From Prosthecobacter sp. (GTDB taxonomy: Bacteria > Verrucomicrobiota > Verrucomicrobiia > Verrucomicrobiales > Verrucomicrobiaceae): DNA of 64,000 nucleotides. The stretch covers positions 186,001 through 250,000 of the forward strand of contig NZ_JAXMIH010000024.1 of assembly GCF_034366625.1 (NCBI RefSeq). Direction: 5' to 3'. Shown here piece after piece: positions 60,358 to 64,000 of this stretch (positions are counted from its first letter, which is position 1; every line of letters begins with the position of its first letter). Both the position numbers and the translations under genes were made by a program. The notes below the pieces were generated by a model. It did no database searches. It was not told the DNA's origin and saw only the letters and a list, made by a program, of their open reading frames with translations.

Positions 60358-61221
60358 ATGTCCGACACGCCCGCCGTTTCCGTCAACCATCTGACCAAGG
60401 TCTTCAAAGGCACCTTGGTGAAGGGGGCGTTTCGTGCGGTGCATGATCTGTCTCTAACCGTGAAGGCGGGCGAGGTGTATGGCATCATCGGGCCGAATGG
60501 ATCAGGCAAATCGACAACGATGAAGGTCATCCTGGGCCTGCTGAAGCCGACCGAGGGTGACACGAGCATTTTCGGTGTGCCGAGCAGCGAAGTGGCCAGC
60601 CGCCACAGCGTCGGCTTCCTGCCGGAGAACCCGTATTTCTACAAGCATCTGACCGGACGCGAGACGCTCCACTTCTACGGCAGCCTGTGCGGAATGCGCG
60701 GCACGAAACTGAAGGAACGTGCGACGGAAATGCTGGAGCTGACCGGCCTTGAAGATGCGGCATCGCGCCGTGTCGGCGGTTATTCCAAAGGCATGCTGCA
60801 ACGTCTCGGTCTGGCACAGGCGTTGATTCACGAACCGCGCCTGCTGGTGCTGGATGAACCGACGGCGGGTGTTGATCCGGCGGGTTCGCGGAAAATTCGT
60901 GATCTGATCATCGAGTTCCGCTCCCGTGGTATCACGGTGCTCGTCACCTCTCACCTGCTGGAGCAGATGCAGGAGGTGTGCGACCGCGTGGGCATCATGG
61001 CGCATGGCCGCATGGTGCGGGAGGGAAGGCTGGAGGATTTGATCGCAGTGGAGAATCAAACCGAGATGGTGCTGGAGAATGCCTCGCCGGAGCTGCTGGC
61101 GAAGATTGATGCGTTGGTAAAAGCCGAAAGCGGTGGCACGAAGATCCTGCGCAGCGGCCATCCACGCACGACGCTGGAACGCCTGTTCCTCGAAGCCACG
61201 AACGAAGCGAAAAAATCATGA
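60358..61221 (+). CDS. ABC transporter ATP-binding protein (ABC-2 type)
   Basis: A 287-residue ATPase. Walker A is GPNGSGKST, the signature is YSKGMLQRLGLAQALI and Walker B is LLVLDEPTAGVDPAG, followed by VTSHLLEQMQEVCDRV with the switch His. The signature replaces the usual SGG with SKG, which is common in CcmA/NatA-type ATPases. It pairs with the permease gene that overlaps its stop by 4 nt. ATG at 60358 is preferred to a start at 60250, because the extra residues would come from the intergenic repeat. Confidence 0.92.
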   Translation: MSDTPAVSVNHLTKVFKGTLVKGAFRAVHDLSLTVKAGEVYGIIGPNGSGKSTTMKVILGLLKPTEGDTSIFGVPSSEVASRHSVGFLPENPYFYKHLTGRETLHFYGSLCGMRGTKLKERATEMLELTGLEDAASRRVGGYSKGMLQRLGLAQALIHEPRLLVLDEPTAGVDPAGSRKIRDLIIEFRSRGITVLVTSHLLEQMQEVCDRVGIMAHGRMVREGRLEDLIAVENQTEMVLENASPELLAKIDALVKAESGGTKILRSGHPRTTLERLFLEATNEAKKS

Positions 61222-62141
61222 GCGACGCCGCAAACATTTCTGTCGCCGCAATGACGCCCAAGGTGCGGTTCTCGCCACGGCGTGTCTGGACGTTGGCGAT
61301 GGCGACGGTGACGCAGCTCGTACGAATGAAGATCCTAGTGTTCCTGTTATTGTTCTGTTTGATGGCGATCGGCCTGGGGTTTGCGTTCTCGGTGATCAAC
61401 CCAGAGCAGCAACTCAACTTATTGAAAAGCGTGACGCTGGGAGCCTTGCAGATTTTCAGCATTGTGTTCGGTGTCGTCGCAACAGCTCTGCTGCTGCCGA
61501 AGGATCTGGAAGACCGTACGCTCTACACGATTCTGTCAAAACCCGTGCCGCGATTCGATTACCTGCTCGGCAAGCTGCTGGGCGTGCTGATGATGATCGG
61601 CGGCGGCTTGATCGTGATGGACGTGGTGCTGAGCCTGATCCTATGGCTGCGGCAGTCGATGGTATTTGAAGATGCCGTGGCCCGCATGCGTTTGGAAAAA
61701 ATGGACTCGCCAGAGGTGGTGGAGCAGGTGCGAGAGATCGTGGCCCGACAGGGGCTGACGTGGAATCTGCATTGGGCCGTGTGGGCGATCTTTTTGAAGG
61801 CTTCTGTCGTGACAATGGTTGCGCTGCTTCTGTCCTGCATCGCCAGCTCCACGCTGTTCACCATCATCATGACGTTTTGCATCACGATCATCGGGCACGG
61901 ACATGCCTTGATCCGTGAGTTCTTTTTCCAGCCGCATCTGTCCGGCTGGGCAGGCCGTGCGGCGGCGCTGCTGCTGGCGGCGATCTGCCCGGACCTGGCC
62001 CAGTTTGACATCGTGGACAGCGTGGTGAACGGCGAGATCGTGCCATGGGCGGCGGTTTACGACATGACGGGCATCGCGGCGCTGTATGTGACGGTTTATC
62101 TGTTCGTCACGCATCTCTTGTTCGTGGAGAAGGAGCTATGA
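61218..62141 (+). CDS. ABC-2 type transporter permease
   Basis: A 307-residue membrane protein with about six hydrophobic helices. Features include ILVFLLLFCLMAIGLGFAF, the cytoplasmic LEDRTLYTILSKPVPRFDYL and the final LYVTVYLFVTHLLFV. The TLYTILSKPV segment is typical of ABC-2 permeases such as NosY-like subunits. It works with the ATPase encoded just upstream. The transported substrate is unknown. It overlaps both neighbours by 4 nt. Confidence 0.88.
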   Translation: MSDAANISVAAMTPKVRFSPRRVWTLAMATVTQLVRMKILVFLLLFCLMAIGLGFAFSVINPEQQLNLLKSVTLGALQIFSIVFGVVATALLLPKDLEDRTLYTILSKPVPRFDYLLGKLLGVLMMIGGGLIVMDVVLSLILWLRQSMVFEDAVARMRLEKMDSPEVVEQVREIVARQGLTWNLHWAVWAIFLKASVVTMVALLLSCIASSTLFTIIMTFCITIIGHGHALIREFFFQPHLSGWAGRAAALLLAAICPDLAQFDIVDSVVNGEIVPWAAVYDMTGIAALYVTVYLFVTHLLFVEKEL

Positions 62142-62929
62142 AACGCGAACTCCAGGCCATCGCGGTGCTGCTGGTCTTCGGCGTGGCTAAGCTGCCGCTG
62201 GAGGAGCATGTGACGCAGGATTTGCGGAAGCAGAAGATGCTCGATGAGCCGATCCGTCTCGGTGTGGGAGAAAACCTGGGGCAGGCAGGCATCGCGGCAT
62301 CGTTGGGCGGACTGCGCGGGCTTGCGGCCAGCATGTTTCAACTGCGCGCCCATCTGGAGTTCACCCACGTCAATTGGGCGAAGGTGGACAGCCTCTACAA
62401 GCTGGTGACCCGGTTGCAGCCGCGAAACGTACGCTACTGGGAGGAGGCATCGTGGCACATGGCTTACAACGCGGCCTCCTACTACCTTTACAATCAGGAG
62501 CTGAAACCAGCTCTACGTGGGCAGCTTTTTCACGATCATGTGATGCGCGGCGTCGCCATCCTGGAGGAGGGTTTGAAATTTCTGCCGGACCATCCGCGCT
62601 TGTGGCAGAAACTCGGAGACACGCACTGGCATCGCAGCAAGGACTTCAAGCAGGCGGGTGACGCGTATTGGAACTCATTCCAGCACGGCGGGTTGAACTT
62701 CACCGAGCGCTTCGCCGGATTCGCCTATGCGCAGTCGAACGATCCTGACTCATGGCGAAAGGGTTATGCCATTTTGAAACGCCACTACGATGCGAACAAG
62801 GCCACGCCGGGGTTGGTCGAGTTTTTGAAGCTGCTGGAGCAGAATCTGCATATTCCGACCGAACAGCGCATCCCGGATGCGGCCCCGGTGCGGAAGGTGC
62901 CTGAGCCGCAAACTGGGCCACAAAGGTGA
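62138..62929 (+). CDS. TPR-like protein linked to the ABC-2 transporter
   Basis: A 263-residue protein with an N-terminal hydrophobic helix (LQAIAVLLVFGVAKLPL), probably a membrane anchor or signal. The rest is helical with TPR-like features: NWAKVDSLYKLVTRLQPRN, RGVAILEEGLKFLPDHPRLW and DFKQAGDAYWNSFQHGG. The ATG at 62138 overlaps the permease stop (ATGA) and has an AGGAG site just upstream. Its coupling suggests a periplasmic or membrane accessory of the transporter. No named family was recognised. Confidence 0.75.
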   Translation: MKRELQAIAVLLVFGVAKLPLEEHVTQDLRKQKMLDEPIRLGVGENLGQAGIAASLGGLRGLAASMFQLRAHLEFTHVNWAKVDSLYKLVTRLQPRNVRYWEEASWHMAYNAASYYLYNQELKPALRGQLFHDHVMRGVAILEEGLKFLPDHPRLWQKLGDTHWHRSKDFKQAGDAYWNSFQHGGLNFTERFAGFAYAQSNDPDSWRKGYAILKRHYDANKATPGLVEFLKLLEQNLHIPTEQRIPDAAPVRKVPEPQTGPQR

Positions 62930-62971
62930 GAAGGATGGCAATCTGGCAGGTTTGACTTCCGTGGCATCCGG

Positions 62972-62983
62972 GTGAAATTTCAC
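62972..62983 (+). promoter_or_regulatory. Perfect 12-bp palindrome upstream of rex
   Basis: GTGAAATTTCAC lies 13 nt before the rex start codon, downstream of a TTGACT box at 62952-62957. Known Rex operators use GTGAA and TTCAC half-sites, but with a 4-nt spacer, whereas this has a 2-nt spacer. Autoregulation by Rex is possible. Confidence 0.4.
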
Positions 62984-62996
62984 ATGCCCTGAACCA

Positions 62997-63614
62997 ATGC
63001 CCGCCAAAATAGACATCCCCCGCAAGTCGATCTACCGGCTTTCCATCTATCAGCGCTGCCTACAACGGCTGCGTGAGAACCGGGTGGACACCGTGTCCTC
63101 CGCCGCCTTGGCAAAGGCCGCCGGGGTGAAATCCACCCAGTTGCGCAAGGATCTGGCCTATTTCGGGCAGCTCGGCACCCGTGGCCTGGGTTATAACGTC
63201 GATGCCTTGAGCAGCACCATCGGTGAGGTGCTGGGTCAGAACAAACTTCAGCCGGTGATCCTCGTCGGCGTCGGAAATCTGGGTTCGGCGCTGCTGCGCT
63301 ACGGGGGGTTTCGCAAGGAGGGCTTCGAAATCACCGCCGCGTTCGACCTTTCTCCGCGCAAACTGCCACAGGTGACCGTGCCGGTGCTGGCAATGGCCGA
63401 GATGGAGAGCTTCATCCACCGTCACCACGTCAAAATGGCCATCCTGACCGTTCCGGCGCACAACGCACAATCCGTGGTCAACGAAATGGTCGATCACGGC
63501 ATCCAGGCCATCCTGAACTTCTCCCCCACAGTGCTCGACGTGCCGGAGCACGTCGTGGTGAACAGCGTCGATCTGGCGGTGGAACTGGAGAACCTGAGCT
63601 ACTTCATCCGTTGA
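62997..63614 (+). CDS. rex: Redox-sensing transcriptional repressor Rex
   Basis: A 205-residue repressor. The N-terminal winged helix is PRKSIYRLSIYQRCLQRL through STQLRKDLAYFGQLGTRG. The Rossmann NAD(H)-binding domain has ILVGVGNLGSALLRYGGF near residues 89-106. The C-terminal swapped helix is YFIR. Rex binds operator DNA when NADH is low and releases it when NADH rises, controlling fermentation and respiration genes. A palindrome just upstream suggests self-control. It is convergent with proS (12 bp gap). Confidence 0.94.
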   Translation: MPAKIDIPRKSIYRLSIYQRCLQRLRENRVDTVSSAALAKAAGVKSTQLRKDLAYFGQLGTRGLGYNVDALSSTIGEVLGQNKLQPVILVGVGNLGSALLRYGGFRKEGFEITAAFDLSPRKLPQVTVPVLAMAEMESFIHRHHVKMAILTVPAHNAQSVVNEMVDHGIQAILNFSPTVLDVPEHVVVNSVDLAVELENLSYFIR

Positions 63615-63626
63615 GGATGAAATGGC

Positions 63627-64000
63627 TCAATAACTCCGCGCAAACACCACGCGACGCATGCTCGCCTTGCCGGTGAGGAAGCACTTGCCTTCCTCGGCGT
63701 ATTGATCCCCGTGCGGGATACAGCGGATGGTAACTTTCAGATCCTTGCTGAGCGTGTCCTCATCCTCGCTGCTGCCAGCCCAGTGCATGAGGGCGAAGCC
63801 GCCTTCGGAGTTCTCGGCGAAGAAAGCTTTGAACTCTTCGAGTGTTTCGAGCTTCTTCATGTTCGTATCGCGCAGCGCGACGGCGCGCGCGAGCAGCGCA
63901 TCCTGAATCTCGTGCAGCCGCTCGGCCACGGTCTGGATGAAGTCCTCCTTCGGAATGAATTCCTTGTCCTTCGGCGTCTTGTCGCGGCGCACCACGGCCA
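63627..64000 (-). CDS. proS: Prolyl-tRNA synthetase, archaeal/eukaryotic type (3' part)
   Basis: The final 123 residues of a longer protein. The frame is open to the right edge. RRDKTPKDKEFIPKEDF and the EEFKAFFAENSEGGFALMHW stretch match the end of the anticodon-binding domain and the C-terminal zinc-binding-like domain of the archaeal/eukaryotic-type ProRS. The ending ASMRRVVFARSY carries the usual C-terminal Tyr. The catalytic core lies outside the window. An apparent start at 63995 is only an internal Val codon. Confidence 0.85.
   Translation of the reverse strand, partial: AVVRRDKTPKDKEFIPKEDFIQTVAERLHEIQDALLARAVALRDTNMKKLETLEEFKAFFAENSEGGFALMHWAGSSEDEDTLSKDLKVTIRCIPHGDQYAEEGKCFLTGKASMRRVVFARSY

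Noticed and set aside
1-64000. tRNA, rRNA, CRISPR arrays and Rho-independent terminators
   Set aside because: No tRNA-like cloverleaf, rRNA core sequence, spacer-repeat array or GC hairpin followed by a T-tract was noticed in the short intergenic regions. A covariance-model search would be needed to exclude small RNAs.

Overview
The window is GC-rich, gene-dense bacterial DNA that most resembles a member of the Verrucomicrobia, probably Verrucomicrobiales close to Prosthecobacter or Verrucomicrobium. This is inferred from content. A PSCyt1/DUF1549/DUF1553 protein, a DUF1501 protein and an ECF sigma factor lie together, which is a Planctomycetes/Verrucomicrobia hallmark. A very large macroglobulin-like protein, Rex, an archaeal/eukaryotic-type ProRS and many ATGA or TGATG gene overlaps fit as well. 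No rRNA, tRNA, CRISPR array or recognisable transposase was seen, and no gene-free stretch exceeds about 260 bp.

Positions 1-17767 are a surface-polysaccharide locus. It holds two sulfotransferases, an AMP-forming ligase with its own acyl carrier protein and a GNAT-like transferase. It also holds a polysaccharide deacetylase, a nonulosonate (sialic-acid-like) synthase and CMP-sugar transferase, a UDP-HexNAc dehydrogenase and an SDR sugar epimerase. At least four glycosyltransferase-like proteins and an MsbA-type exporter complete it. Strand switches several times, which suggests modular assembly.

Positions 17851-31808 are mostly housekeeping: a Kef-type antiporter next to a voltage-gated-type K+ channel, DNA polymerase I, a ParE/RelE-type toxin-antitoxin pair, two peptide-ABC permeases, an rRNA-methyltransferase-like protein, a GHMP sugar kinase, gpsA-plsY, an HTH-metallo-hydrolase fusion and a beta-hydroxyacid dehydrogenase. 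The toxin-antitoxin pair is flanked by a degraded second copy of the 3' end of oppC, so the cassette looks inserted at the end of that gene.

A 255-bp nested-palindrome element (31808-32062) fills the gap before a large minus-strand block (32066-45240). That block reads, in transcription order: ECF sigma factor, cysteine-less anti-sigma-like protein, beta-propeller lipoprotein, PSCyt1/DUF1549/DUF1553 protein, secreted propeller protein, DUF1501 protein, and then two very large envelope proteins of unknown function. Most junctions overlap by 4 nt or are separated by less than 10 nt, so the first six are probably one operon under the sigma factor.

Positions 45336-63614 carry an exported pyruvyltransferase-like protein, a 2690-residue thioester-less alpha-2-macroglobulin-like protein flanked by helical repeats, a small cytochrome lipoprotein, a DapA-like aldolase, a lower-GC FHA protein, folP, an acylphosphatase, an ABC-2 transporter with a helical-repeat partner, and the redox repressor rex. 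The 3' end of proS runs off the right edge.

Four intergenic elements are built from short tandem units or inverted arms (24184-24251, 26176-26211, 31808-32062, 60222-60344) and are the main non-coding structure in the window.
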